A stretch of 35,672 nucleotides of DNA from Oscillatoria princeps RMCB-10 (GCA_019359235.1 JAHHHT010000050.1:1-35672); one strand, 5' to 3'. Shown: positions 23,964-33,206, numbered from the stretch's first letter. The notes: generated from the letters alone by a model not told the origin. Program-made: numbers and translations.

Positions 23964-24623
23964 ATGACATCGTATGCAACCTCTACTGCTAAAGCCGAAA
24001 TAAATGAACTCCGGCGCTTGAAAGGCTTGCTGCCGCCGGAATTGCAGAGCTGGGTTATGGTGGAAAAGACCGCTGAGGTCAACCCTCCGCTGATCCGCTG
24101 CGAAGAGATTGGCAAGGATCAGGTGGAGATCCAAATTGACCTGGTTAAGTGGGAGCAGCTGGCGCTCGACCAGAGAAATCTGCTGTTTTGGCATGAAGTG
24201 GCCAGAATTCAAAACGACACCATCCCTAAGGAAGGGTGGGAAATGGCGGCGCTGGCCATTGGTTTGGGGGGCGCTGTGGGCGAACTCTGGGTGCAGGATG
24301 GCTTGCTGCTCCTGCTCGCCTTGGCTCTGTGCGGGGTGGCCGGCTACCGGATGTATCAGAAAAATAATGGCGACAAGCAACTCCAAGAAGCGATGGACGC
24401 TGACGAAAAAGCCATTGCCCTGGCCACTCGGTTTGGCTATTCTCTCCCCAATGCCTACAAGAGTCTGGGTAGCGCCTTGAAAACTTTGGTCGAACTCACC
24501 CCTAAGAAGGGGCTGCGGGCTAAGTACGAATCGCGTTTACAAGCGTTGAAGCGCAGCGCTAACAAGGCTAAAGCCAAAGCTAAATCCCCCCGCGACACCA
24601 ACCAATCTGAAAGCATTTATTGA
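23964..24623 (+). CDS. DUF3318 family protein
   Basis: This 219-residue protein belongs to a cyanobacterial family of unknown function. Conserved blocks are AEINELRRLKGLLPPELQSWVMVEK near the N-terminus and LALDQRNLLFWHEVARIQNDTIPKEGWEMAA in the middle (about 66-96), whose HEVARIQ has the look of a metallopeptidase-type HExxxI helix without the second His. A hydrophobic pair of helices (about 97-135) follows, then a soluble C-terminal half ending in a Lys/Ala-rich tail. It is probably membrane-associated. The ATG has no strong ribosome-binding site. Convergent with queE. Confidence 0.75.
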   Translation: MTSYATSTAKAEINELRRLKGLLPPELQSWVMVEKTAEVNPPLIRCEEIGKDQVEIQIDLVKWEQLALDQRNLLFWHEVARIQNDTIPKEGWEMAALAIGLGGAVGELWVQDGLLLLLALALCGVAGYRMYQKNNGDKQLQEAMDADEKAIALATRFGYSLPNAYKSLGSALKTLVELTPKKGLRAKYESRLQALKRSANKAKAKAKSPRDTNQSESIY

Positions 24624-24717
24624 CTATTGGGCATTGGGCATCACGCAAAAGGGCATTGGGCAGGGGTAGGGGCAGCCCCCCGTGGCTTCCGGGAGGGGAG
24701 GAAATTGCCAGTGATCC

Positions 24718-24759
24718 ATGCGCTATGCCCCATGCGCTATGCCCCATGCGCTATGCCCC
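24718..24759. repeat. Three tandem 14-bp units ATGCGCTATGCCCC
   Basis: Three exact units lie between the convergent DUF3318 and queE genes, flanked by degenerate CCCATGCCCC words. It is simple-sequence filler similar to 11621-11662. Confidence 0.8.
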
Positions 24760-24772
24760 ATGCCCCATACCA

Positions 24773-25567
24773 TTACAGCTGGCCCAGGATTTTGTGCGTC
24801 TGCGGCACCACTCGCACCCGCTTGAGCTGGCGCTTGATCAGCGCTTGCCACTGCAGCACTCGCTCGGGTGCCGGTGCCAGCATTACCGGCACCTGTCTCG
24901 CCTCAATTTCTGACGCCGCTAAAGGCGTCACCGGCTGCAAAAACACCGGCACCTCCGGACTCACCGCCGCCACCATCTCCGCCGCCTGTTCCAACTCCTC
25001 TGGTTTCGTCTGGCTGGAAATAATTATCTTGACAAAAACTTCTACTTGTGCTATAATGCACATCTTCATAAATTCCGCGTGAGCCGTCCAGTGGCTTTCC
25101 CCGCTGACGCTGGGCAATTTGATGTCCATGCCTACGGAGTCCAAATAGGGGAGAATCGCGGCCAGCTGTTGGGGGCGGTGGCCACCCGTTTCCAGGTAGA
25201 CCGGCAAGCCGGTTCTGGCGCGAAGCTGGGGCAGAAATTCCGCCAAGAAAGGGGCGTGCAGCAGGGGTTCGCCGCCGGTCAGGCTGATGCTGTCGTGCAG
25301 CCCCGGTTGATTTTGCCGGTCTGTCCATTCCAGCAAAGTGTCCAGCCACACGGGATTGGGGTGGGTTTCAAAGTCGCGCAGTCCGGGCGTTTGCTCGATG
25401 CGGCAAGTAGCCGGTGCCTCCCAGGTGTGAGCGCTGTCGCAAAAGTGGCAGCGCAAATCGCAGAGGGCAAAGCGGATAAAGATTTGGCGAGTGCCGACGT
25501 TGAGCCCTTCGCCTTGGATGGCGGAGAAAACTTCGATCAGCCTCGCAGTCGGGGAATTAGAATTCAT
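24773..25567 (-). CDS. queE: 7-carboxy-7-deazaguanine synthase (radical SAM)
   Basis: This 264-residue radical-SAM enzyme converts 6-carboxytetrahydropterin to 7-carboxy-7-deazaguanine on the queuosine/deazapurine route. The cluster motif C36-x3-C40-x2-C43 (CDLRCHFCD) is preceded by the QueE opening IEVFSAIQGEGLNVGTRQIFIRF, and SLTGGEPLLH is the SAM-binding GGE motif. The ATG at 25567 gives MNSNSPTARLIEVF. The frame is open to 25630, but the additional 21 residues have no family match. Its precursor supply starts with folE at 20194. queC and queD are not in the window. Confidence 0.92.
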   Translation of the reverse strand: MNSNSPTARLIEVFSAIQGEGLNVGTRQIFIRFALCDLRCHFCDSAHTWEAPATCRIEQTPGLRDFETHPNPVWLDTLLEWTDRQNQPGLHDSISLTGGEPLLHAPFLAEFLPQLRARTGLPVYLETGGHRPQQLAAILPYLDSVGMDIKLPSVSGESHWTAHAEFMKMCIIAQVEVFVKIIISSQTKPEELEQAAEMVAAVSPEVPVFLQPVTPLAASEIEARQVPVMLAPAPERVLQWQALIKRQLKRVRVVPQTHKILGQL

Positions 25568-25710
25568 AACACAAACAGATGATGTCGGATCTGCCGACCA
25601 CAAAAGCATTACCGGGCGAAAGCCCAGCAAATATTATTGTAAAATTTACGGTTGAATAGATTTTGTATATAGAGCCGTGTGGGCTTCGGGGTGCCCGCTC
25701 CTGAGACGTG

Positions 25711-25731
25711 GGACAGGCGGGACGCCTGTCC
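25711..25731. repeat. GGACAGGCG hairpin repeat
   Basis: GGACAGGCG-GGA-CGCCTGTCC is a perfect 9-bp stem and a copy of the family at 991, 3358, 3390 and 22386. It lies between queE and the downstream end of the hypothetical gene. Confidence 0.8.
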
Positions 25732-25764
25732 TACGGGGGCGGGGGGGGTTAGGGGGTGAGGTTC

Positions 25765-26652
25765 TTAAATCTCAGCCACGGCGCGTTCAATCAAGCGACG
25801 CGCCAGAGTTTGGACGCCGGTGTGTGTGTAGTAGTTGGTGGTCATGTCGAGGAAAGAACCGAGATAGTCCAACTTATCGTCGGCAATATCTATAAACCGC
25901 GACAGGTTGCTGACCACACTTTGTGGGGTCAAGTTGTGCCCTGAGACGAAATTGCCCATCCAGCCAGAAACCGAGGAGACGCTTTCGCCAATAAAGCCCA
26001 GCTTTGCTGCGGGACTTCCGCCAGGAATCTGATCGCTTATCTGCCCGAAAGCCGGATTTTCCTGCAAGTCTGAGGGAGTCATGCTCTGGATTTTGTCGAT
26101 CACGATCTTGAGGAAGTCAGGACCGAGGGGAATCAAACCGTCGAAGCAAACCAGCGCCGTCATCCGCATCAGGGACTCGCCGCTGTACTGAGCCAAAGAC
26201 TTGACAAAATCCCCAATGCTGTCTCCTGGAATGCCGTTGATTTGGCAGAAAGCCAGCAACTCGGTGATCACTTTCAATGAAAAATCAATGGTTTGAGCTT
26301 TGTCGGCTTTGGGAGTGATATTGCCCAAGAAGGACAAAAAGGAAACCTTCTCGCTCAGTTTGTTGGCGAGGGCGGCTGTGCCCAGGGCGCTACCGGCACT
26401 GTCAATGGTTTGGTAGAGCCACAGAGCCCGCTGGTATGCCTGGGATTTGTCGTTGTACAGGATAACGGCGCGGTCGCCGATTTGCTGGATCAGGTCTTCG
26501 TCTTCTTCGCCGGTGACTGCGCGAATGGTGTTCACGAAGCCCACGGTGTTTTTCCACTCACCGGGGAGAACAAAATCCAGCGCTCGCAGCGACTTCACGG
26601 TCATGTTGTCGGTGGGAAGTTCATCGACTAATTCAAAAATTGGCTTGCTCAT
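25765..26652 (-). CDS. Conserved hypothetical protein, helix-rich
   Basis: A 295-residue soluble protein that I do not recognise. It has no signal peptide or clear membrane helix. It starts MSKPIFELVDELPTDN, is rich in long amphipathic helices (QQIGDRAVILYNDKSQAYQRALWLYQ), and its second half holds Gly/Ser-rich segments (IPGDSIGDFVKSLAQYSGESL, IGESVSSVSGWMGNF). No catalytic motif is visible. It follows the lipoprotein gene on the same strand with a 51-nt gap, so the two are probably co-transcribed and might work together at the membrane, which is inference. The start is the ATG at 26652, with weak ribosome-binding signal. Confidence 0.75.
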   Translation of the reverse strand: MSKPIFELVDELPTDNMTVKSLRALDFVLPGEWKNTVGFVNTIRAVTGEEDEDLIQQIGDRAVILYNDKSQAYQRALWLYQTIDSAGSALGTAALANKLSEKVSFLSFLGNITPKADKAQTIDFSLKVITELLAFCQINGIPGDSIGDFVKSLAQYSGESLMRMTALVCFDGLIPLGPDFLKIVIDKIQSMTPSDLQENPAFGQISDQIPGGSPAAKLGFIGESVSSVSGWMGNFVSGHNLTPQSVVSNLSRFIDIADDKLDYLGSFLDMTTNYYTHTGVQTLARRLIERAVAEI

Positions 26653-26703
26653 CAGAATTGGCTTGTGTTATCTGGGTTGTCTCTTGTCTCGGCTGATTTG
26701 AGC

Positions 26704-27204
26704 TTACTTGAGGCTGGCGATACCGCTGAGGTTAAATTTTTGCAGCCAAGCTTCCCGGTCGCTCGGGCTAAAGGAGGGATCGAGGGAGCGGACTTTGACT
26801 TGGAAGCGGTCGGCCACGAGAATGCTGGTCATGGTACTGCCTTGGGTGGCGGAGGGATAGCCGCCAATTCTCTGGGTGCTTTGCTTGAATTTATCCCGCG
26901 CAGTGGGTTCGTTGACGGTATCCGTGATGGACAGTTCGGCAACGTCTTTACCCCCTTTCTTCAATTTGGCTATGGCTGCTCCCTTTTTTTCCTGGGTGTA
27001 GACCCGCTCGTAGCCACCGCCTGCTGCGGGAAAGTATTTGTTGAATGAACCGCCCTTTTCGGACTCTCTGACGACCGCCGGACCTTGTTGCTGCTGTGCC
27101 CCCGTGAATCGGGAGTCCTTCGGCCCACCCCCACAGGCGGTGACCAGCAGCAACACGGACAGTAGCACCGGCGCTAAGATTTTGCGCCAACGGGAAAATA
27201 TCAT
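26704..27204 (-). CDS. Predicted lipoprotein of unknown function
   Basis: The 166-residue protein opens with a signal peptide (MIFSRWRKILAPVLLSVLLL) ending in the lipobox LVTAC, so C24 is the likely lipidated residue. The mature part begins GGGPKDSRFTGAQQQQGP, a flexible linker, and then forms a small alpha/beta domain (FNKYFPAAGGGYERVYTQEKKGAAIAKL). No named domain is recognised. AAGGAGA before the ATG is a strong ribosome-binding site. It is first in an apparent two-gene unit with the hypothetical gene downstream, anchored in the plasma or thylakoid membrane facing the periplasm or lumen. Confidence 0.85.
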   Translation of the reverse strand: MIFSRWRKILAPVLLSVLLLVTACGGGPKDSRFTGAQQQQGPAVVRESEKGGSFNKYFPAAGGGYERVYTQEKKGAAIAKLKKGGKDVAELSITDTVNEPTARDKFKQSTQRIGGYPSATQGSTMTSILVADRFQVKVRSLDPSFSPSDREAWLQKFNLSGIASLK

Positions 27205-27639
27205 GGCTGTCTCCTTAGATTTACTTAATTCGGTGTTTCTGGGTTTCCAGTAACGCTGTCGAAGCCTGCTGGGAGCGGTGACGCTCCCAACCCCGCTTTC
27301 CCCGGGGTGGGCTTCTAACCGACTATGTTAGTGCGGGCTGTTCCCAGTTGGGAACCCCCGATTCCCAGTCCTCGATCTAACAGCTGATTTAGGCAACTTT
27401 GACCCCCGTCAGGGCTGCGGCTGCGCCGGCGCGTCCGGGACGCCGATATGTTATTGCCGTTGGAAAATCAACTCTTTTACCGAAACACCCCCCAGACTGT
27501 TACAAAACTCAACAGCATCCGCGAGTGGCGAACCTGCCTGAGATCCCTGATGCGAGACAAAGGCTGGAAGGGATACTTTATTCTTTGCTTGCTGCAGGAC
27601 TGCTTTTTGGCAATCTCACCTCGGGTCAGGACAACTTTC
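27205..27639. other. Gene-free stretch
   Basis: About 435 bases upstream of the lipoprotein gene. A plus-strand frame at 27448-27678 (MLLPLENQLFYRN at the start) has some coding look but no recognised similarity and no ribosome-binding site. Its 3' end overlaps the TnpB remnant on the other strand, so I treat it as chance. Confidence 0.45.
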
Positions 27640-27992
27640 AAACAATGGGTTCTCTTTCTCTACCCACCGGCAGAGTGAGGCGTGCCATTTTTTAGGCTAG
27701 CAGCTGGGGCCTGCCTGAAAACAGGCTCGAATTGCTTCGTGCGCCACGGGGATTTCATCCCTCGCCCCTGCTTGCGGTTCTCTTTGGTGCTGCCGGTGTT
27801 GGCAGTGAAAGCCTGACATACCATCTGAACCGGTTGAGTGTGGGGAGCAAACTTACCTTTAGTTGCTCTTTGCCATTCAGTCCGGTTAGGCCACTTGGTT
27901 CTTTGCCTTCTTGATTCTAGGTAAATATATTCACACAGTTTAGCTGCCCGAGCCGATTCTTCTTGAGCGGCTTTCAGTCGCTAAAACCATTG
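27640..27992 (-). pseudogene. Decayed N-terminal part of a TnpB-family transposon protein
   Basis: Reading the minus strand from about 27992 gives QWF, an in-frame TAG, then RLKAAQEESARAAKLCEYIYL, RRQRTKWPNRTEWQRATKGKF, HTQPVQMVCQAFTANTGSTKE and SPWRTKQFEPVFRQAPAASL, ending in a TAG at 27660-27662. Just beyond, in another frame, REREPIV continues the family's GRGRxPIV block. This is the N-terminal region of the cyanobacterial IS605 OrfB/TnpB-like family, which typically reads KLEAAQxEAAKVWNLC, QRTKWP and HSQSVQMVxxAF. With a nonsense codon, a frameshift and no RuvC half, it is a dead fragment. No right-end element RNA was identified. Confidence 0.6.
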
Positions 27993-28431
27993 GGAATGTA
28001 AATAGCCAAGTCGGTATATCCTTTTTGGATTCTAGAATAGGAGCCCGCAGAAATTTCCCCCACCAACCAACAATAATTGTTAAGAATGTGTTCGTAAATA
28101 AACTTAACAACCGCGTTCATCAAGCGCCTAATGGGGAACACTAAAACGGTGCCGGCATTCCCGCGCCCTCTTTTAAAGGGATTTTCAGGAGGGGCGGTTG
28201 GGCCATCTCCGAAGTGGTCTTGCCGTGTTCGGAGCTCCCACACCGGCGACGGGCTGCCTGCAGTGCTGTAGGCCCGCCGGCCCTCGCCGGCAGCCACAAA
28301 AGTTGCCCGCACGCACCCCGAGCGGGAATTGCAGCCACCCCCCGACCTGGCCAGCGTTTGGGCGGTAGAAAAATCCCCGTCACCCCACTGTCAGTGAATC
28401 CCGGTTCCTGGATTCTAGCCCCAAGCAACCC
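27993..28431. other. Gene-free stretch
   Basis: About 440 bases between the TnpB remnant and the XRE-type regulator. A minus-strand frame here (27974-28312) has a plausible last 45 residues (VVKFIYEHILNNYCWLVGEI onward) but a low-complexity first half and no recognised family. It might be another decayed fragment. Confidence 0.45.
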
Positions 28432-28824
28432 TCAGTCGGCGCTCAGCGGTGGGACTTCTATCACCGCTTCGCCGGTGGCAATGTCCAGTAAGTGTTCTAA
28501 GCTGACTGGCTCCATCGTCTGGGGGTGGACTGGATCGAGAACGTCCATCAGCAGCAGCAGTTGGTCGATAGCTAGGCGGGTGATCTTTCCTCCTTCTATG
28601 CGATTGATCTGCGGGCCCGATATTCCTGGCACCAGTTCGGGGTCGATGTTCAACTCTTTGGCGCGGCGCTCTAGCAACTGGGACTCTTCCCTACCAATGT
28701 ATGCCCCCAGATCGTGGACTGAACTCCAGCCGCGATAGTGTCTGAGCCAGCGCAGATACCGGCCCAGCTGCATCAGCCCTATCTGGGTTAACCGGCGGTT
28801 CTTTTTCAGTGCTTTTTGGGGCAT
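28432..28824 (-). CDS. XRE-type helix-turn-helix regulator
   Basis: The 130-residue protein has a helix-turn-helix of the Cro/cI class. GRYLRWLRHYRGWSSVHDLGAYIG (about 21-44) holds the first helices. The recognition portion is in PGISGPQINRIEGGKITRLAIDQLLLLMDVL (about 67-97), where the I..IE.G pattern is typical. The two parts are separated by an insert of about 20 residues (REESQLLERRAKELNIDPEL), longer than in ordinary XRE domains. The C-terminal 30 residues are acidic. Targets and ligand are unknown. It stands alone with the gene-free stretch upstream. Confidence 0.65.
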   Translation of the reverse strand: MPQKALKKNRRLTQIGLMQLGRYLRWLRHYRGWSSVHDLGAYIGREESQLLERRAKELNIDPELVPGISGPQINRIEGGKITRLAIDQLLLLMDVLDPVHPQTMEPVSLEHLLDIATGEAVIEVPPLSAD

Positions 28825-30265
28825 GGGGGCGCTATCAGTCTGCTGAGTTACAGTTCACAAAAATACCGACAATGCAGGACATTGCTGTACTTTCTGGGTT
28901 GTTTTTCGCACGGGACTTTCCCCGTACAGGTGAAACTGCAAACACCTTCCACACGGTCACTAACCTCATTAAAAGGCTCGTTTCCGCTTACTTTTCGGAT
29001 TTATCACATTGTTACACACACGCCCGCGTCAAGGTGACGGTGAGGTCGGCTTACCCGAAGGCTAACGCCTAATATGATACGTCATATATTACATGCGTGA
29101 TAGCTGCCGTGGAATGTCCGGCGATTTAATCATCTCATCTTCACACCCTCACAATAGCACGTCTTTTTCAAATCCCACATTATCTATAAATAACTCTTAA
29201 CCTTTTTATAGCAAATCAATAATTTGTAATATAGCCCAGCGGCAGCGCGGCGCAGGGGACTCCCGGCTCCATTCCGAATAAGAAGTTATTAATAGACTCA
29301 AGGGGTAGACGCTCAGAAATTCTATGGAAATAGATTATACAACGGCAGCGGCTTTTATTAAGTAAACTAAATAAACGTATAAATGAGAGGTGGCGTCAAA
29401 CTCTTGGCCTTGGGGAGGGCCGGTTGCCAGGGCGGGGAGGTGTGGGGGGCGGCTGCCGGCGGGGCTGGCGGTCAGTGATGTTCATGGCCAGCAGGAGCTG
29501 GCCGGCAGACTGTTACATAAATGTGAGGGCACGAGCGGGGAGTGCCGAAGTGGGGGCAGCAGCAAAGGCCCCTCCGCGTCAGCGGGCCTGACCGGCACTC
29601 GGTGGATCGAGAGCGGAGAGTGGGGGCAGCTCCCGGTGGCCAACCCACCGCCTGAAGAGTGAGCTGGGGGCTGGGGACGGCCAAGAGCGCCTGGATGCTT
29701 GCCGTGTTTTTGGGAAGTGGTGAAAGATTTCCGCTCTGCGGCGGCAGCAGCAGGCGCAGCTTCACAAAGTATAAAAAAAACTTCTAAAAGCTTTACCAAA
29801 ACTTTTTTTTCAGATTATTCGACCTGGCTTATGATTGAGACAATCGAGAACAGACAGCAGCCAAAGCGGGATAAGTGCGTTGAGAATTGTTAAGTGCCTC
29901 TGCCATCAAAGAACTGTGACGTGCGTCTACAGCTACCCTTTGATTTTTAGCTATCCAGTAGGGAGTCGTAATGGAGATGCCAGTAGCCTGTCATACAGCC
30001 ACAGCAGATAGAGAGCGCCGGTTAAAGAAATGAGCAGTGAGCGGTGCACTCGGCTTGTGAGAAGTGGGTTTCGAGAGCTTCGTTACAGCGCCAGAGCTTC
30101 TGGCTAGTTGTGGCAAAAAGGCTGCAGCAGCAGTGCCGGTGCGTGCGGTTGCGGAGGGAAAAACCCCAACTTGAACTTGCCACACCCGTCGGTGGTGGGG
30201 GAATCAGATGAATCAGTGCCGCAGGAATTGAGCTGGCGGAGGTGCTTTTAGAAAAGGAGAAAGCC
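28825..30265. other. 1.4-kb stretch without recognisable genes
   Basis: The first part (28830-29400) is AT-rich with a small palindrome around 29076 (ATGATACGTCAT). The second part (29400-29700) is GC-rich with TGGCCAGCAGGAGCTGGCC at 29483. The rest (29700-30240) has mixed composition. Short frames on both strands are Gly-, Ser- or Arg-rich and unrecognised. It may hold decayed genes, long untranslated regions or an unknown small RNA. Confidence 0.45.
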
Positions 30266-30493
30266 ATGAGGGGAATACTATCTTTTGCAGGCTGCCGGTG
30301 GCGCGAGAGCAGACGGGGAGAGAGCGTCCGCTTTGGCCAGAAGGCGCAGCCTGTCCAGATTCAGGCATCTGCATGGGAGCGCTATCAACAGCACCTAAAA
30401 GGAATGCGCCCAAACAACCCCTCCGGGGAGCCACGGGAAGCCCTAGAGCCCGCAGAGCCTGTGCGCCACCTCTGGCAGCACCCCCAATCCTGA
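30266..30493 (+). CDS. Small hypothetical protein (75 residues)
   Basis: An ATG at 30266 is preceded by AAGGAGAAAGCC, an excellent ribosome-binding site. The frame encodes a basic, Gln/Pro/Arg-rich peptide (MRGILSFAGCRWRESRRGES at the start, then VQIQASAWERYQQHLKG) with no known domain, signal peptide or membrane helix. It lies 60 nt before the glycosyltransferase gene on the same strand and could be a leader gene for it. The good start site is the main argument for it being real. Confidence 0.4.
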   Translation: MRGILSFAGCRWRESRRGESVRFGQKAQPVQIQASAWERYQQHLKGMRPNNPSGEPREALEPAEPVRHLWQHPQS

Positions 30494-30553
30494 TGGCCCA
30501 GATAGACTGACAAAACCACATCTGTCCACAAACCTAGAATAAGATTAAAGACA

Positions 30554-31816
30554 ATGCGTATCTTGATTTATTCCTACAACTACCACCCAGAGCCCATCGG
30601 CATAGCCCCTCTAATGACGGAACTGGCAGAAGGTTTAGTGAAGCGAGGTCATAAAGTCCGCGTTGTCACCGGCATGCCCAACTATCCAGAACGGCGAATC
30701 CACCCGGGCTACCAGGGGAAGTGGCACACGAGCGAACGAAGAAACGGCGTTTTGGTTCAGCGCAGCACCCTGTGGATTCGGGGTCCCCGTCCGAGTTTAC
30801 TAGACCGGATGTTACTGGACGCCAGCTTTATCTGCACCAGCATGGTGCACGCCCTGAAGAGCTGGCGGCCAGACGTGATTTTGGCCACCGTGCCCCCCCT
30901 GCCGATTTGCGTGCCGGCAACCCTGCTGGGATGGTTGCGCAATTGCCCAGTCATACTCAACGTCCAGGACATTTTGCCGGACGCCGCCGTGGCAGTCGGT
31001 TTGCTGAAGAACAAAAAGATGATTCGGGTTTTTGAATCCCTGGAAAAATTCGCCTACCGCCACGCACACACGATTAGCGTGATCGCCGACGGGTTTGTGG
31101 ACAATCTGCAGGCCAAGGGAGTGCCGGCCAGCAAAATCGTCAAAATCCCCAACTGGGTGGATGTCAATTTCATCCGCCCCTTACCGAAGGAAAACAGTGC
31201 CTTCCGCGCCACCCACCAGCTGCAAGACAAATTTGTGGTGCTCTACTCCGGTAACATTGGCCTCACCCAAGGCTTAGAAACGGTTGTCGAGGCAGCAGTG
31301 CGCCTGCGCCACATCCCAGATATTGCCTTCACGATCGTGGGAGAGCCCGGTGCCATCGGCCAATTGTCCGATTACTGTCGCGCCCGCAGTGCGGATAACG
31401 TGCTGCTGCTGCCGTTTGAACCGAGGGAAAAATTGCCGGAACTGCTGGCGGCTGCTGATGTGGCCTTGGTGATGCAGAAGCGCAACGTGATTTCCTTCAA
31501 CATGCCTTCCAAAATCCCCCCGTACCTTGCCAGCGGTCGCCCGATCGTCGCCTCCGTTCCCGCCACCGGCACTGCAGCAAATGCCGTCAAGCAGAGTGGC
31601 GGCGGCATTGTGATTCCCCCGGAAGACCCGGAAAGCTTGGCAGGGGCGATCGTGGATCTGTACGAGCACCGGCAGAAAGCGGAAGCCCTCGGTCGGGCGG
31701 GCAGAAAATTTGCCCTCGAACACTATGCCTTCGAGGAAGCTTTAAACCGGTATGAGGAGATGTTCGCTGCTGCCTGTGCCAGTTGGGCATCACCCGCCGG
31801 CGAGATCGCCAAATAG
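30554..31816 (+). CDS. Family 4 glycosyltransferase, WcaI-like
   Basis: The 420-residue protein has the GT-B fold of WcaI/WbuB-type glycosyltransferases used for exopolysaccharide or O-antigen assembly. The N-terminal domain begins ILIYSYNYHPEPIGIAPLM with the acceptor-site Gly region and VVTGMPNYPERRIHPGY. The C-terminal domain has the nucleotide-sugar site YSGNIGLTQGLETVVEA (about 231-247), FEPREKLPELLAAADVALV, and SFNMPSKIPPYLASGRPIVA, the conserved stretch contacting the donor. It is cytoplasmic or peripheral at the inner membrane. No other polysaccharide genes are in the window, so the acceptor is unknown. Confidence 0.88.
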   Translation: MRILIYSYNYHPEPIGIAPLMTELAEGLVKRGHKVRVVTGMPNYPERRIHPGYQGKWHTSERRNGVLVQRSTLWIRGPRPSLLDRMLLDASFICTSMVHALKSWRPDVILATVPPLPICVPATLLGWLRNCPVILNVQDILPDAAVAVGLLKNKKMIRVFESLEKFAYRHAHTISVIADGFVDNLQAKGVPASKIVKIPNWVDVNFIRPLPKENSAFRATHQLQDKFVVLYSGNIGLTQGLETVVEAAVRLRHIPDIAFTIVGEPGAIGQLSDYCRARSADNVLLLPFEPREKLPELLAAADVALVMQKRNVISFNMPSKIPPYLASGRPIVASVPATGTAANAVKQSGGGIVIPPEDPESLAGAIVDLYEHRQKAEALGRAGRKFALEHYAFEEALNRYEEMFAAACASWASPAGEIAK

Positions 31817-31930
31817 GAGAGGGGCGGCTGTGGGGCGCAGGGTGCCTGAGGGCGGCAAGCGTAAAAATACTTAAGCCGGTGGGTTGATTTTTGCGGTGGC
31901 GGAGACACTCCCGGCAAAAATTAAGCTAGA

Positions 31931-32629
31931 ATGACAGGAAAATTAACAAAACCGCTTTTAGAAAGGCTGCGCCTTTACCACTGCCCTGACGATCTAAAGG
32001 AGATATCCAGAGTGATGCGAGATCGGGTCCTGGCCTGGTTAGCAGACAATGTACCCCCTTCTCGGTTGCGACATATTCTGGGAGTTGAACAAACAGCGGT
32101 CGAGCTAGCGCGAGCGCACCATCTCGATGTCGAGAAGGCCGCCACCGCAGGGTTAATGCACGATCTCGCTAAATACTTCAAGCCCCAGAAGCTGTTGCAA
32201 ATGGCTTTGGCAGAGGGATTGGAGCTTGACCCAGTTCTGGAAGCTTCCCCTCACCTGCTGCACGCAGATGTCAGCGCCACCGTCGCCAGAGACCAGTTTG
32301 GCGTCTGGGACGAGGAAGTATTGCAGGCGATCCGCAACCACACCTTAGGCCAACCGGGGATGAGTAAACTCAGCTGTGCGGTGTTTCTGGCCGACAGTTT
32401 GGAACCGGGGCGGGGCAACACCCCTGAGCTTGCCGAGTTGCGGCAAGTCAGCCGGCAGGATATCTATCAAGCGGTTGGGCTAACCTGCGATTATTCGCTA
32501 GGATTCATGCTAAAAAGTCGTCAACTGATTCACCCCCGAACGGTACTGACCCGAAATTGGGCGTGTCTAATGCAAGAGCGCAAAGAGAGATCGTTGGAGA
32601 GTGCTAAAACCAGCTACCAAACCGCATAG
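31931..32629 (+). CDS. yqeK: HD-domain hydrolase, YqeK (symmetrical Ap4A hydrolase)
   Basis: The 232-residue protein has the HD-fold metal site of YqeK: H48 in RLRHILGVEQTA, H77-D78 in GLMHDLAKYFKP, H108 and H111 in HLLHADVSA, H137 in IRNHTLG and D155 in FLADSLEPGR. YqeK-family enzymes hydrolyse diadenosine tetraphosphate symmetrically to two ADP, using iron. The last 30 residues are a hydrophilic extension. yqeK next to rsfS is a widespread bacterial pairing, and the gap to rsfS here is 157 nt with a hairpin (CCAAGGCAT/ATGCCTTGG, 32695-32735). The start is an ATG with weak ribosome-binding signal. Confidence 0.9.
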   Translation: MTGKLTKPLLERLRLYHCPDDLKEISRVMRDRVLAWLADNVPPSRLRHILGVEQTAVELARAHHLDVEKAATAGLMHDLAKYFKPQKLLQMALAEGLELDPVLEASPHLLHADVSATVARDQFGVWDEEVLQAIRNHTLGQPGMSKLSCAVFLADSLEPGRGNTPELAELRQVSRQDIYQAVGLTCDYSLGFMLKSRQLIHPRTVLTRNWACLMQERKERSLESAKTSYQTA

Positions 32630-32786
32630 CAGTAGGGCGCGTTACAAGGGATCGCGTAACGCAAAGATTCTCTTCCCCAAAAGGGGACGATCTCCCAAGG
32701 CATGCAGCTAGTCAGCTCAAAAAGTTATGCCTTGGATTTCCTGAGAAACAATCAAAAGTAACACAGGAGCGGACGAATTCGATTTA

Positions 32787-33206
32787 ATGACAGATTATAC
32801 CAAAGCCAATTTTGTTACCGAGAAAGGCACAGTCAGCCTAGATCCAACCAGAGACTTCGCCTTAACCATCGCCCGAGCGGCTGAGGATCGCAAAGGCGGT
32901 AATATCCTGATGCTGAAGGTGGGAGAAGTTTCCTATCTGGCAGACTACTTTGTGATTGTCACCGGCTTTTCTAGGGTGCAGGTGCGGGCCATTGCCCAAG
33001 CCATTCAAGAAAAAGTAGAACAAGAGTGGCACCGGCTGCCGCTGCGAATGGAAGGACAAGCCGAAGGCAGCTGGGTGCTGCAAGACTACGGCGAGGTGAT
33101 TGTCCACATTTTGATGCCGAAAGAGCGGGAATTTTACAATTTAGAGGCGTTCTGGGGGCATGCAGAGCGGATTTCGCTGCCAGCTTCGGGTCGCGTGGGG
33201 GAATAG
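32787..33206 (+). CDS. rsfS: Ribosome silencing factor RsfS
   Basis: The 139-residue protein has the RsfS core [34 protein letters not shown] followed by [16 protein letters not shown] and the [10 protein letters not shown] end. RsfS binds ribosomal protein uL14 on the large subunit and blocks subunit joining when translation should slow, for example on starvation. Length and the roughly 25-residue N-terminal extension are normal for cyanobacteria. The downstream CGLD27 start follows the stop by 4 nt, so the two are in one operon with tight spacing. Confidence 0.95.
   Translation: MTDYTKANFVTEKGTVSLDPTRDFALTIARAAEDRKGGNILMLKVGEVSYLADYFVIVTGFSRVQVRAIAQAIQEKVEQEWHRLPLRMEGQAEGSWVLQDYGEVIVHILMPKEREFYNLEAFWGHAERISLPASGRVGE

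Noticed and set aside
28809-29072. Plus-strand frame of 87 residues after the XRE-type gene
   Set aside because: It overlaps the regulator's start, has no good ribosome-binding site and no recognisable domain.
29699-29893. Plus-strand frame of 64 residues
   Set aside because: Low-complexity Ala/Lys content and no ribosome-binding site. It may be chance.
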